From positions 186,001 to 250,000 of the forward strand of contig CAWJIJ010000005.1 of NCBI GenBank assembly GCA_963842955.1: a stretch of 64,000 bases of DNA. The letters run 5' to 3'. The stretch comes from JARFQW01 sp963842955. GTDB lineage: Bacteria > Pseudomonadota > Gammaproteobacteria > Steroidobacterales > XN24. How positions within the stretch are numbered: the first letter of the stretch is position 1; each line of letters begins with the position of its first letter. Both the position numbers and the translations under genes were made by a program. Below are positions 1 to 9,663 of this stretch, in pieces. A model generated the notes under the pieces. The model was not told the DNA's origin. It saw only the letters and a list, made by a program, of their open reading frames with translations, and ran no database searches.

Positions 1-63
1 CAGGATCTGACAGTCTTTGACGCGCAGGGCAGTTCGCCGCCGATCATCGGCTGGCCCGATTAA
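1..63 (+). CDS. C-terminal tail of an unidentified protein (partial)
   Basis: The first 63 bases read open from base 1 and end in TAA at 61-63, giving a 20-residue tail ending PPIIGWPD. The gene begins before the window, so its product cannot be named. The only support is an open frame running into the edge and a stop placed before the next gene's ribosome-binding region. The tail could also be chance. Confidence 0.4.
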   Translation, partial: QDLTVFDAQGSSPPIIGWPD

Positions 64-144
64 CGCCTGTTATGCTTCCGCTGGCCCGCTGCGGCCGATG
101 CCCGGATCCGACCGGGACGACTCACCTGAGAGGACATGAGTGGC

Positions 145-955
145 ATGAAAACAAGAATCCACAAGTTCGCAGGGCGGCTTTTCGCGAGCTCCGCGATCTG
201 TGCCGCGCTCGCATTGCTGAACACCGCAACGGCTGCCACGGACGAAGAAATCCCCGGCTGGCACAAGGGCTGGACGCTCGCGCCGTACGGCTGGCTGGCC
301 GGCCTGGACGGCACGGTGGGCTCCAAGACCCCCGACGACGGCACCGGAGGCATCGAGTTTCCGCCGCGAATCGATCTGGAAACCAGCGAGGATTACGAGG
401 CCATCGGCTTCATGTTCTACGGAGAGTGGCGGGGCGAGCGCTGGATGGCGTTTGCCGATTCGGTCTGGGCCAACGTTTCCCAGGACGCGGACCTGAAAGT
501 CTCGCGGTTACTGCCCGAATCCGACGCCAAGGCCACGGTCGACGGCAACGTCTACCAGGCGGCCGTGGGCTATCGGGTGGCCGAATGGCAAAATTCCAAT
601 CTCCTGCTCTATGCGGGTGCGCGCTACTACGACATCGAAGCGAAGGCGGAAATCAAGGGCGGCATTCTGCCGAACAAGCTGTCTACCTCCACAACAAAAA
701 CCTGGACCGACGCGGTCGGTGGCGGCCGCTGGGCCTACCGTTTCGGCAACAACTGGGGCGGGTTTTTCCAGGCGGACTACGGTGTCGGGGACTCGAAGAG
801 CTCCTGGCAGTTGTTCGCGACGGTCGGCTACCAGTTTCTCATGGGGCATGGTGACCGGCGGCTATCGCTACATCAACCTGGATTACGACACGAACTCCTA
901 CAAGATCGACCTGAGCCTCCGCGGTCCGCTGGTGGGTGTAGCCTTCCAGTTCTGA
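145..955 (+). CDS. Outer-membrane beta-barrel protein (frameshifted)
   Basis: This is a predicted exported barrel of about 269 residues. It has a signal peptide (MKTRIHKF, then a hydrophobic stretch ending TATAA) followed by alternating aromatic/polar strands such as LAPYGWLAGLDG and LYAGARYYDIEAKAE, and a C-terminal strand ending in Phe (GPLVGVAFQF), which is typical of outer-membrane insertion. The layout resembles uncharacterised proteobacterial barrels beginning 'TPYxWxxGxDG'. The frame breaks at about base 838: after GYQF one extra base shifts the reading, and the frame continuing SWGMVTGGYRY to the stop at 953-955 is clearly the true C-terminus. I chose ATG 145 over ATG 136 because GAGAGG lies only two bases before 136 and the signal peptide starts naturally at MKTR. 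No function can be assigned. Confidence 0.7.
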
Positions 956-986
956 GCGGCCAGGGTGTTGCCGTGAGCCGCCGGTC

Positions 987-2378
987 GTGTCGATTGCCGT
1001 GAACCCTCGCCGGGCGAAAGACGGTGTCGTTGGCGTACGTACGCCGGTGCTGCTTGTTTTCGCCCTGGTCAATCTGCCCCTGTCCATGTTGATGTCGCCG
1101 ACCGCGGCCATCCTGCCCAATTTCTATCTGGAACACACCGCGGTCACCCTGGGTGGGCTGGCCACCGTCACCTTCGTCGCCCGGCTGTTCGACGGCCTGA
1201 CCGATCCGGTAATCGGGTTTCTCTCCGACCGCACCGGGACCCGCAAACCGTGGATGGTGGCGGGCGCCCTGGTAGTCGCAGCCGGTGCCTGGTTCCTCTA
1301 CAACCCGGGTCCGGATGCCCGCCTGGGTCACCTGATGTGCTGGTACCTGGTCGTGACCCTCGGCTGGACGCTCGTCGAGATTCCGCATACCGCGATGGGA
1401 GCGGAACTGTCCGCGGACTATGACGAGCGCTCCCGAATTGCCCTGTGGCGGCAGATGCTGGGCTTTGCCGGGGGCCTCCTGTTCATGGCGTCTCCCTTGC
1501 TGCTGGGGGGCGGAGAGACTTCGTTCACTCCCGCCGTAATGGCATCGATATCGCTTTTCGTCATCCTGGGGCTGCCGCTGGCTGTTGCCCTGATGGGCTG
1601 GCGCGTGAAGGAGCCTGCAAGACGAGCGTCCGGGCGCCAGCTTGCTCCGGCGGATTTGTGGCTGGCGATCAGGAACACGCCTCCGCTGCGGTATTTTCTG
1701 CTGACCCAGGTGCTGTTCGGCCTTGCCACCGGTGCGGTCGCGAGCCTGTTCGTCATCTACTCCAGCCAGTACCTGGGGCTCGGCGACCGGATCCCTCACA
1801 TCGCGATGCCCATGACCCTCGCCATGGCGGCGGGTATGCCCGTATGGCTGCAGGTGATGCGGCGCATTGACAAGCACCGGTGCTGGGCCATCGCGGCGGT
1901 GGGCATGATGGCTACCCTCCTGGCGATACCCGTGCTGGGGCCAGGGCCGGACTCACTGGTGCCCATGATCCTGATCATGAGCCTGCACGGATTTTTTCTG
2001 GGGGTGTCGTCTATTGCGCTGCCGTCGCTGCTGGCCGACATCGTGGACTACGATCTGTGGCGCAACGGCAAGGACCGCGCGGCAATCTTCTTCGCTTTCC
2101 AGGCGCTCGTAACCAAGCTGAACCAGGGTATTGGCGGGGCGATCGCGCTAGGCATTCCGACCTTGTTCGGGTTCAGCGGCAAAGAGGCGGTGTCGGGGTC
2201 CGCCGCCCTTGGCCTGAAACTGGCGTTCATCGGCTGGCCCTGCCTGCTCCTGGTTCCTATGCTCGTGCTGGCCTGGCGGTATCCCCTGGATCGCCGGGCG
2301 CATGGCATCCTTGCCCGGCGGCTGGCGCGTCGCGCCCGGTCGCCAGGGCAAGCAGCCCGAGGGGCTGTGTCCCCATGA
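987..2378 (+). CDS. GPH-family (MelB-like) cation:sugar symporter
   Basis: This is a 463-residue major-facilitator-type carrier with about 12 hydrophobic segments. The signature between TM2 and TM3, FDGLTDPVIGFLSDRTGT at residues 68-85, matches the glycoside-pentoside-hexuronide:cation symporter family. The two aspartates (69 and 73) sit where MelB has its cation-binding Asp residues. Expected role: inner-membrane uptake of a glycoside or uronide with Na+ or H+; the substrate cannot be read from sequence. The start is GTG 987, with GTG 999 as an in-frame alternative and no ATG before 1086. It lies 31 bases after the barrel gene and 71 before an M20 peptidase on the same strand, so the three may be cotranscribed. 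Confidence 0.85.
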   Translation: MSIAVNPRRAKDGVVGVRTPVLLVFALVNLPLSMLMSPTAAILPNFYLEHTAVTLGGLATVTFVARLFDGLTDPVIGFLSDRTGTRKPWMVAGALVVAAGAWFLYNPGPDARLGHLMCWYLVVTLGWTLVEIPHTAMGAELSADYDERSRIALWRQMLGFAGGLLFMASPLLLGGGETSFTPAVMASISLFVILGLPLAVALMGWRVKEPARRASGRQLAPADLWLAIRNTPPLRYFLLTQVLFGLATGAVASLFVIYSSQYLGLGDRIPHIAMPMTLAMAAGMPVWLQVMRRIDKHRCWAIAAVGMMATLLAIPVLGPGPDSLVPMILIMSLHGFFLGVSSIALPSLLADIVDYDLWRNGKDRAAIFFAFQALVTKLNQGIGGAIALGIPTLFGFSGKEAVSGSAALGLKLAFIGWPCLLLVPMLVLAWRYPLDRRAHGILARRLARRARSPGQAARGAVSP

Positions 2379-2449
2379 CCCGAATGCCGGGGGAAGCCCG
2401 TATGGTCCGGGGGCGTTTTCGGCAATGCCGTTCACGAGAAGGATGATCG

Positions 2450-4012
2450 ATGCGCAAACATGAAGCCGACGCGACGGTGTTGTCGCCTCGCAAGCAGGCC
2501 GGATGGCTGGCTGCCCTGGCCATGGTCGTGATGCCGGCGGCGGGGGCCGACGACGCGGCGCTTGCTGCCCGTGCCTACAGGGAGGCGAATGATGCCCGGA
2601 TTCTTGCGGACTTCCGCGAGTTCCTGAAGCTGCCGAACGTGGCCTCCGACCGGACGGACATGGGGGCTAACGCCGACTGGATCGAGGCCTACCTCGGCCA
2701 GCGGGGTTTCGAAACCCAGCGCTGGGAGGCTGGCGGGGCGCCCTATGTCTTCGCAGAGAAGCGGTTTGCGGGTGCCGAGAAGACCCTACTGATCTACGCC
2801 CATTTCGATGGCCAGCCGGTGGTGCCGGAGGAGTGGGCCAGTCCGCCCTGGACACCGACCCTGCGCACGGACCTGGTCGTCAATGGCGGGGAAGTCGTTC
2901 CCTGGTCGAGGGTGGAAACGGGTATCGACCCCGAGTGGCGGCTGTTTGCCCGTTCCGCAGGCGACGACAAGGCGCCGGTGATCGCGTTGGCCGCGGCCGT
3001 GGATGCCCTGGCCGCCGCCGGGATCGACCCGGTCGTCAACATCAAGGTCATCCTCGATGGAGAAGAGGAGGCGGGCTCGCCCACCCTGGACCGCATTCTC
3101 AGCGCCCACGCCGCGGACCTGAGCGCCGATCTCATGCTCTTCTGTGACGGCCCCATGCACCAGTCGCGGCGACGCCAGCTTGTGTTCGGCGTTCGGGGAT
3201 CGATGACCGTGGATCTCACGACCTATGGCGCGCAACGGCCCCTGCATAGCGGCCACTACGGCAACTGGGCGCCGAACCCGAACGACACGCTGATTCGTCT
3301 GCTGGCCGGCATGAAGGACGAGGCGGGCCGAATCTTGGTTCCCGGCTATGCGGATGCGGTTCGCCCGGTCTCGCCCGCGGAGCAGGCGGCGATCGATGCG
3401 ATGCCCGGCATCGAGAGCGGCCTGGCAAAGGAACTCGGGCTTGGCCGCACCGAGGGTGAGGGAGAGCGCCTCGAAGCGCTGGTCATGCGTCCGGCCATCG
3501 TGGTCAAGGGATTCGCCGGCGGTGGTGTGGGTGCGCAGTCCAGCAACGTGATCCGGCCGTCGGCCACTGCGTCACTGAACCTCCGGCTCGTTCCCGATCA
3601 AACCCCGGAATCGGTCCGGCCGGTCCTGGAGCGGTATTTCGCGGACCAGGGATTTCATGTCGTCCACACGGACCCGGGCCGGGACATCTTGCTTGCCCAC
3701 GAACAGGTACTGAAGGTGGACTGGCGGCCCGGCGCCTACCGGGGTTTCCGATCGGATCTCCGCAGCGAAGAAGCCCGACGGCTCGTCGCTGTCCTGGATG
3801 GCATCGGCGGCGAACCCACGCTGCTTACCCCGACCATGGGCGGCAGCCTGCCCATCTACCTGTTCGAGGCCGCCCTGGAAGCGCCGATTATTCTGCTGCC
3901 CGTGGCCAATCACGACAACAACCAGCACGGCCGCAACGAGAACCTCCGTCTTCAGAATCTCTGGGATGCCATCGAGGTCTATGCGGCGGTACTCGCCAAC
4001 TACGACCGGTAG
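2450..4012 (+). CDS. Exported M20-family zinc metallopeptidase
   Basis: This 520-residue protein has an N-terminal export segment (hydrophobic residues about 17-33, cleavage near AAGADD) followed by an M20/M25/M40 dipeptidase-type fold. Visible metal and catalytic motifs are YAHFDGQPV (His118, Asp120), SAGDDKAP (bridging Asp172), GEEEAGSP (acidic cluster 205-207), a dimerisation-domain HSGHYGNWAPNP near 262-275, and the C-terminal NHDNNQHGRNE carrying the last metal His. The family hydrolyses dipeptides or amidated amino acids with two zinc ions, and this member is predicted to be periplasmic. AAGGAT lies 5 bases before ATG 2450. It ends 15 bases from a convergent gene. Confidence 0.9.
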   Translation: MRKHEADATVLSPRKQAGWLAALAMVVMPAAGADDAALAARAYREANDARILADFREFLKLPNVASDRTDMGANADWIEAYLGQRGFETQRWEAGGAPYVFAEKRFAGAEKTLLIYAHFDGQPVVPEEWASPPWTPTLRTDLVVNGGEVVPWSRVETGIDPEWRLFARSAGDDKAPVIALAAAVDALAAAGIDPVVNIKVILDGEEEAGSPTLDRILSAHAADLSADLMLFCDGPMHQSRRRQLVFGVRGSMTVDLTTYGAQRPLHSGHYGNWAPNPNDTLIRLLAGMKDEAGRILVPGYADAVRPVSPAEQAAIDAMPGIESGLAKELGLGRTEGEGERLEALVMRPAIVVKGFAGGGVGAQSSNVIRPSATASLNLRLVPDQTPESVRPVLERYFADQGFHVVHTDPGRDILLAHEQVLKVDWRPGAYRGFRSDLRSEEARRLVAVLDGIGGEPTLLTPTMGGSLPIYLFEAALEAPIILLPVANHDNNQHGRNENLRLQNLWDAIEVYAAVLANYDR

Positions 4013-4027
4013 CGGAAAGCCTGGCTG

Positions 4028-5356
4028 TCAGGACAATCCGCCGGCGAGTTCCCGCCGGGTGATTTCCACCTCGGACAGCTTCGGGCAGTGCCTGGAGATA
4101 TTTCGCAGCAGGCCCAGCAGATAGGGCAGGTGCAGCCCTGCAACCAGCTTGCCGGTGGTCAGCAGGGCCACCGAGATATCCCGGTCCGGGTCGGCCCACA
4201 CGAAGTTGTTGGTGAAGCCGAGATGGCCGAAGGCGCGGGTAGTGTCCGGTCCGTAGAGCCCCCAGGGCGAGTCACCGAGCATCATGCCCGCGGAGTAGCG
4301 CAGGGGCACGAGCAGCGAGCGGTCCACTTCGGGCTTGCCCACTTCGGCCGTGGCCCGGCGCACGGTCAGGGGATCGAACACGCGCACGCCGTCCAGCACG
4401 CCGCCGTCCAGCAGGCACTGGAAGAACCGGCTGCTGTCATCGGCGTTGGCGACACCGTTGCCGGCGGGGATGACCGCCTGATAAAAACGCGGGTCGTTGG
4501 AAACGTCCACCGCTCGTTCGAGGGTGGTCCCGATCGCCCGCCTGAGATAGAGATTCACCGGGCCGCTGACCCTGACCCCGGTCGTGTAGTTCCTCGCCAG
4601 CTGCTTCACCACCGCCGGTTTCGCGCCGAAATCCATGCTCGCCAGACCCAGGGGCTGAGCGATGTGGTCCTGGAAGAACGAGCGGAATGTCTGGCCGGCC
4701 ACGGTTTCCACCAGGTCCGCGATCACGAAACCCGCGGTCAGCGCATGATAGGCGTGATGGTGCCCCGGCTTTTCCGGGGCGGAGGCATACAGGCGGCGCA
4801 GGATTTCCTTTTTGTCCAGCAGGAGTTCCACGACGTCGGCTGGACCGGCGTCGACGGTCGGAATACCGGCCTTGTGGCACAACAGCTGGTAGATCGTGAT
4901 GTCCCGCTTGCCGTTCTGGCCGAACGCCGGCACATAGTGGCTGATGGGATCCAGCAGGCTGATTTCCTTCCGCTCGGACAACATGTGCACCAGCATGGCG
5001 GCGATGGCCTTGCTCGCCGAGTAGAGGCACACGGGCGTATCCGGCGTCATCGGCACGGGCGTCTCATCGCGATCGCCCGGCCCGGCGCCCCGGGCATGGC
5101 CGATGGCGCGTTTCAGGATGATTTCGCCGTGCCGGCGCAAAACGAAGGACATGCCGGGCTGCATGCCGGTGGCATAGATGCTCTCGACGCTGTTCCAGAT
5201 GGCGTTCGCGCCCCGGCGGCTGATGCCCACCGATTCGGGATCCACCTCGGCCGACGCGTCGATGGATGTCACACTCGACAGATCATGGGGCACGTCCGCT
5301 GACGACATGACGAGTCCGCGGACGGAAGAAGGGAGATAGCGCAAGCGGGTCAACAT
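4028..5356 (-). CDS. Serine beta-lactamase-fold hydrolase (class C / EstB type)
   Basis: This is a 442-residue member of the beta-lactamase/penicillin-binding fold. The nucleophile motif SxxK is SASK at residues 113-116, preceded by the usual 'TPVCLYS' context. The second motif region reads HHAYHALTAGFV, as in EstB-like esterases where Tyr replaces the PBP serine motif. No signal peptide is evident, so it is probably cytosolic or peripheral. Family members range from esterases to peptidases and true lactamases, so the substrate is open. An AAAGG sits about 10 bases before ATG 5356; an internal ATG at 5308 would remove 16 residues. Confidence 0.85.
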   Translation of the reverse strand: MLTRLRYLPSSVRGLVMSSADVPHDLSSVTSIDASAEVDPESVGISRRGANAIWNSVESIYATGMQPGMSFVLRRHGEIILKRAIGHARGAGPGDRDETPVPMTPDTPVCLYSASKAIAAMLVHMLSERKEISLLDPISHYVPAFGQNGKRDITIYQLLCHKAGIPTVDAGPADVVELLLDKKEILRRLYASAPEKPGHHHAYHALTAGFVIADLVETVAGQTFRSFFQDHIAQPLGLASMDFGAKPAVVKQLARNYTTGVRVSGPVNLYLRRAIGTTLERAVDVSNDPRFYQAVIPAGNGVANADDSSRFFQCLLDGGVLDGVRVFDPLTVRRATAEVGKPEVDRSLLVPLRYSAGMMLGDSPWGLYGPDTTRAFGHLGFTNNFVWADPDRDISVALLTTGKLVAGLHLPYLLGLLRNISRHCPKLSEVEITRRELAGGLS

Positions 5357-5501
5357 GGGGCCAGGCCTTTGCGGGCAACGTATCTTCCCAAGCCTATCGC
5401 AAGCCGCTGCGCTTCGCCCGGAATCGGGTCACGGGGACTCCAGCGCGATCCGGATTTACCGGGGTCTTGCAGGCCCTGGCCGGGCGTGCCTGATTTTTCC
5501 T

Positions 5502-6806
5502 TTATGTCTTGCGGCGGCGTGCTGCCGGCGCCAGGGCATACAGGGCCGTGCCGGCGGCCAGGAAAGCAAGGGTGACCAGCACGGGCCGGAGCGTCACCTG
5601 GGCCAGAAGCCAAAGGCAGACGGCAACGGCGATGATCGGAACCAGGTAGCCGCCCGGAAGCTGCACCGGCGCTGGACCGAGCTTTCGGCGAAGCAGGGGC
5701 AGGCAGCCGATGGACAACACGTACACGGCGAGCCGGACCACGGAACTCATGCCGGCCAGCCAGGCGAACGAGCCCCACATGGCCAGGCCAAAGGCGATGA
5801 TGCCGAAGAAAACGATGGACTGGTGGGGCGTGAGATAGCGCTCGTGGACTCCGCCGAGCCAGCGGGGAAGGAGTCCGTCCCTGGCCAGGGCATAGGTGAC
5901 CCGGGGCGCGGTAATCACCGTGCCGGCGACGTTGCCGCCGACCGAGACCACGACACCGATGGTGAGAATCAGCGCGCCGACGGGGCCGATCAGGGCGTCG
6001 GCCACGTCCACCAGCGGTCGTTTCGACTCGGCCAGGCCCGGCAGTACCGCAACGCTGACAGCCTGGATCAGCACGTAAAGGAGCGTAGCCACAACGAGGG
6101 CCCACAGCAGGGCGCGCGGCATGTCGCGGGCCGGGTTCTTTGCCTCGCCCGCCGGGATCAGCGTGCCCTCCCAGCCGACGAACGCATAGATCAGAAGCAG
6201 CGCGGCGGCGCCGAAATCGCTGCGCACGGGGAATCCGTCGGCGGCGATCGGCACTGTCTCCGGGCTTACATGGCCAAGGCCCAGGGCAATGAGCAAGGCC
6301 AGCGGCAGGAGCTTGAGAACCGTGAGGATGCTCATGGCGCCGATGGCATATTTCACGCCGGTCACGTTGATCCAGGTCAGCGATCCGCAGATCAGGAACA
6401 ACAGCGTGGCTCGGGTCGCGCCCGAGTCCGCCGCGGGCCAGAAGTACGCGATCGAGCTCACCAGGAGATTGAGATTGGCCGCAAAGGCGGTGACCCGGGC
6501 CACGTACAGGGCCCAGCCGGTCTGGAAACCCACGAACGGCCCGAACGCTTCCTTGGTGTAGAGAATGGGACCGCCCGTGCCACGAAAATAGCTGGCGACT
6601 TCGCCGTGGGCGAGGATGACCGGCGCCATGATCAGGCCGCAGAACAGGAACATCAGGGGGCTGAAGGCACCGGTCAGCCGCGCCGCCTCGGCGGGTACCC
6701 CGAAAATGCCGGCGCCAATCAGGCCGTTGATGGTCAGCACCCACAGGCCGGCCGCGGTGAGGCTGCGGGCCAGGCGTTCGTTCTCGTTCGGTCCGGGGGT
6801 CGCCAC
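5502..6806 (-). CDS. APC-superfamily amino acid permease
   Basis: This 434-residue inner-membrane carrier has 12 predicted hydrophobic segments. TM1 carries the unwound GLIGAGIFGVPAEAA motif typical of APC permeases, where the glycines bind the amino-acid backbone, and TM6 starts FVGWEGTLIPAGEAKNPARD, a strongly conserved APC sequence. Likely role: uptake or exchange of an amino acid or polyamine. I use GTG 6806 as start because AGGA lies seven bases upstream of it; the longer open frame to 6845 has no ribosome-binding site. It is the last gene of a minus-strand run with the BASS transporter and flavin monooxygenase. Confidence 0.85.
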   Translation of the reverse strand: MATPGPNENERLARSLTAAGLWVLTINGLIGAGIFGVPAEAARLTGAFSPLMFLFCGLIMAPVILAHGEVASYFRGTGGPILYTKEAFGPFVGFQTGWALYVARVTAFAANLNLLVSSIAYFWPAADSGATRATLLFLICGSLTWINVTGVKYAIGAMSILTVLKLLPLALLIALGLGHVSPETVPIAADGFPVRSDFGAAALLLIYAFVGWEGTLIPAGEAKNPARDMPRALLWALVVATLLYVLIQAVSVAVLPGLAESKRPLVDVADALIGPVGALILTIGVVVSVGGNVAGTVITAPRVTYALARDGLLPRWLGGVHERYLTPHQSIVFFGIIAFGLAMWGSFAWLAGMSSVVRLAVYVLSIGCLPLLRRKLGPAPVQLPGGYLVPIIAVAVCLWLLAQVTLRPVLVTLAFLAAGTALYALAPAARRRKT

Positions 6807-6869
6807 GTTATGTTCCTGTGTTGTGCGGAGGCCGATCGGGCGCACGAGGCATCAGCCTCGGGGAAGGGA

Positions 6870-7757
6870 TCAGCCTGCTTTCGGTTCAGTGGGTCCGCGC
6901 TGTCTGCGCGCATGATATACGGCATTGAGCACGCCCAGGCACAGCTCCATTACCGCGTAGGTCACGATGGTTGCCATGACGACATCCGTGGCTTCCTGGC
7001 CTATGCGGGACACGGGAAAGTTCTGATTGACGATCAGCAGGGCGATGCTGGGGTTGCGGGTCGCGCAGCTCATCGCGCCCGCGAAGCGGGTCCGTGGATC
7101 GGGTCCGGTCATGAGCCAGCCACAGGCGTACGCGCCAGCGTAGATCACAAAAATCGTTGCAAGCCCTGCGGCGGGCAGGCCCAGCATGGCCGGGTATTCC
7201 TGGCTGACCACCAGGATCAGCACGGCAGCGAGTACCAGGTTGGAAAAGACAACTATGGCGGGTGCCAGGCGTGATGTGAGTGACGGAGCAACGCGCCGCA
7301 GGATCAGTCCCAGGACCACGGGGGTGATAACCAGCGCAATCAGCATGCGAACGATCGGACCGCCGTCCACGTGGACCGGCCCGCTCACCGGCAGGACCCA
7401 CCCGAGGAGGAGCGGCGTTGCGACGAGCGCCACAACACTCAACAGGACCAGCATCCCGAGGGCGGCGGTCTGGTCGGCACCGGCCAGTCCCGCGTACTTG
7501 GCGCCGGTCCCGGCCGGCGGCATGCACAGCAGAAGAAGCAGCGCACCGGCGAGGGGCACGGAGACGGGGGCGAGCTGGAGAACCAGCCAGGCGAACGCCA
7601 CGCTCATAACAAATGCCGCCACGACGGCGCTCAGCATCAGCCGGTAGCGGGTCAGGGACGCCAGAAGCTCTCGAGGACTCAGCTGCATGCCCAGTGACAG
7701 CATGGTGGTCGTGATCACGGCCACCAGCAGGGGACTCAGGATGCTGGAATAGCTCAT
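6870..7757 (-). CDS. Bile acid:sodium symporter (BASS/SBF) family protein
   Basis: The protein has 295 residues from ATG 7757 and about nine or ten hydrophobic helices. Its N-terminus, ITTTMLSLGMQLSPREL, is the standard BASS opening, and MPPAGTGAKYAGLAGAD and GAMSCATRNPSIALLIVNQNF match the two discontinuous substrate/Na+-binding regions (the GxxxxxRN-P-I-A type motif is visible). The family carries bile acids, pyruvate, pantoate or other organic anions with Na+. The start was set at ATG 7757, leaving 19 bases after the monooxygenase stop, which implies cotranscription. The substrate might be a steroid or organic acid related to the upstream monooxygenase; that is inference from position only. 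Confidence 0.85.
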   Translation of the reverse strand: MSYSSILSPLLVAVITTTMLSLGMQLSPRELLASLTRYRLMLSAVVAAFVMSVAFAWLVLQLAPVSVPLAGALLLLLCMPPAGTGAKYAGLAGADQTAALGMLVLLSVVALVATPLLLGWVLPVSGPVHVDGGPIVRMLIALVITPVVLGLILRRVAPSLTSRLAPAIVVFSNLVLAAVLILVVSQEYPAMLGLPAAGLATIFVIYAGAYACGWLMTGPDPRTRFAGAMSCATRNPSIALLIVNQNFPVSRIGQEATDVVMATIVTYAVMELCLGVLNAVYHARRQRGPTEPKAG

Positions 7758-7776
7758 GGCGGACCTGATGCCGGGT

Positions 7777-9318
7777 TCAGCGGGCCGCCAGCCTGGACTG
7801 CGGCACCCGGGACTCGCCGGAAGGAGCAAGCTCGAAGTCGGATTCCCTCACCCGCCGCGTGTGCCACCAGTAGGCGCTCGTGCTCCCGCTCCAGTTATTG
7901 GTGATCCGGCCCTTGTCCATGTACCAGCTATGATCCACGCGGGCCCAGACGCTGTCGGCGAGCTTCTTCTGGAGGCGATCGTTGAATTGCCGGCAGACGT
8001 CTTCGCGGACTTCCACACGCGCACTGGACCGACGGGCCTTCATCTCCAGGCACTGGACGATGTAGCGGGCCTGGCATTCGAGCATGAAGATGATCGAGTA
8101 ATGGCCGAGATTGGTATTCGGCCCGTACATCATGAAGAAGTTCGGAAAGCCCGGCACCGTGATCCCCAGGTGAGCCTCGGGGCCCGCCGCGCCCCACTGC
8201 TCGGTCAGTGAGCGGCCCTTCCGGCCACGGACCTCCATGGGGGCAAGAAACTCCGTGCTTTTGAAACCCGTGGCATAGATGATCACGTCCAGCGGATGTT
8301 CGTCCCCGTTCCCCGTGACGATCCCCGCTCTGCTGATTCGCTCGATGTCATCGAAGCAGATGTTGACGTTGGAGCGGTTCAGGGCCGCGTAGTAATCGTC
8401 GGAAACGAGGATGCGTTTGCCGCCGATCGGATACTCCGGAACCAGCCGGTCCCAGAGCCCCGGGTCCGCCACTTCCTGTCGAATCGTCCGGCGGGCCAGC
8501 CATTCGCCGGCATGCCGGAACCCGGGCCAGCCGAGAATGATCGGGTAGATGAAGAATTCGTAGTAGGCCCATGTCCAGGTCCTGTAGAGCCGGGACAACC
8601 ATCGCGCGCCGCCCAGCATTCGCTGCTCCAGCTCTTTGAACGGCCGGTTGCCCCGCCTGATCATCCAGTTTGCGCTGCGCTGGAAGATCTCCACGTGCGC
8701 CGCGGTCTTCGCTATCTCCGGGATGAACTGGATGGCGCTCGCCGCATTACCGACGACTCCGATCCGCTTGTCGGCCAGGGGAACACCGTGGTTCCAGCGG
8801 GCCGAGTGGAAGGACACACCCTCGAAGTGGTCCTGTCCGTCGATGTTCGGCACTGAGGGGCGATTGAGCTGGCCGGTGGCCGTGATGACGACGTCGGCCG
8901 TCAGCGTGTCCCCATCGGCGTTGGTCAGTCTCCATTGATCGCGCACGTCATCGTAGGAGGTTTCGGCAATCTCGGTATGGAACCGGAAGTGGGGCTCGAG
9001 CCCGTAGCGGGCAACGCAATGGCGCATGTAGTCGAGGATCTCGCTCCACGGCACCCACTTGCGGGTCCAATCGGTCTTTTGCTCGAACGAATAGCAGTAG
9101 GCAAAGGCCTTGGTATCGCAACAGGCTCCCGGGTAGGTGTTGTCCCGCCAGGTTCCGCCGATGTCGGCGGCTTTTTCGACGATGGTGAACGTGTCTATTC
9201 CTGCTAGCTTGAGCCGGATTGCCATGCACAGGCCGCCGAATCCGCTGCCGATGATGACGATACGAGGCGATCCGGCGTTTTTTGTGACGATGCTCGGGTC
9301 TGGCATGCGAGCCTTCAT
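7777..9318 (-). CDS. Flavin-containing (Baeyer-Villiger type) monooxygenase
   Basis: The protein has 513 residues with two Rossmann motifs: GSGFGG (24-29) for FAD and GVVGNAASA (about 187-195) for NADPH. Between them is the class B / Baeyer-Villiger fingerprint FEGVSFHSARW (165-175; F-x-G-x3-H-x3-W). GGTWRDNTYPG (54-64) is also characteristic. The reaction type is NADPH- and O2-dependent insertion of oxygen next to a carbonyl, converting ketones to esters or lactones. It heads a likely three-gene transcript with the BASS transporter and the APC permease. The ketone substrate cannot be told from sequence; steroid, cyclic and acyclic ketones are all handled by relatives. Confidence 0.9.
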   Translation of the reverse strand: MKARMPDPSIVTKNAGSPRIVIIGSGFGGLCMAIRLKLAGIDTFTIVEKAADIGGTWRDNTYPGACCDTKAFAYCYSFEQKTDWTRKWVPWSEILDYMRHCVARYGLEPHFRFHTEIAETSYDDVRDQWRLTNADGDTLTADVVITATGQLNRPSVPNIDGQDHFEGVSFHSARWNHGVPLADKRIGVVGNAASAIQFIPEIAKTAAHVEIFQRSANWMIRRGNRPFKELEQRMLGGARWLSRLYRTWTWAYYEFFIYPIILGWPGFRHAGEWLARRTIRQEVADPGLWDRLVPEYPIGGKRILVSDDYYAALNRSNVNICFDDIERISRAGIVTGNGDEHPLDVIIYATGFKSTEFLAPMEVRGRKGRSLTEQWGAAGPEAHLGITVPGFPNFFMMYGPNTNLGHYSIIFMLECQARYIVQCLEMKARRSSARVEVREDVCRQFNDRLQKKLADSVWARVDHSWYMDKGRITNNWSGSTSAYWWHTRRVRESDFELAPSGESRVPQSRLAAR

Positions 9319-9663
9319 GGGTTGGTCCCGGTTTCCGCACGACGGGCGAGAACAAAGTCACTCATCGGTGCCCCGGGGCTTCAAGTGGCTTGCCTGTTTC
9401 CAGTGTAGATCGGAGCGCGCAGGCGTTGTGGAGGCGTTTCGGTTTGTCGGCGTCGCATGCGCCCGTGGCGGCTCACCCTCGCTGCCCTGGCCCCGGTTTT
9501 TTGTCGTTTGCGATCCGGGAGGCTCTCGGCGTGTAATCTGGTAGCCGGGGAATCGTGGCGAATCCTGGCCTGACGGCTGGCCGAATCCCCGGGAGCCCAG
9601 GCGGTTTGCGGAAACTCCGGGCGCTGCGAGCCGGATCAGGGAGTACCCGGACCAGGGACAAAA
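9319..9663 (+). other. Divergent intergenic region with a possible promoter and leader hairpin
   Basis: These 345 bases separate the minus-strand monooxygenase from the plus-strand efflux adaptor. A weak sigma-70-like pair TTGCGA (9508-9513) and TGTAAT (9532-9537), 18 bases apart, points toward the adaptor. Downstream, CCGGGGA near 9545 and TCCCCGG near 9586 could pair as a leader stem. I see no convincing gene; short open frames here are codon-bias shadows. Confidence 0.3.

Noticed and set aside
5355..7274. A 639-codon plus-strand frame
   Set aside because: Antisense to the APC permease and BASS transporter. Low-complexity Gly/Arg/Asp/Gln composition and no family match.
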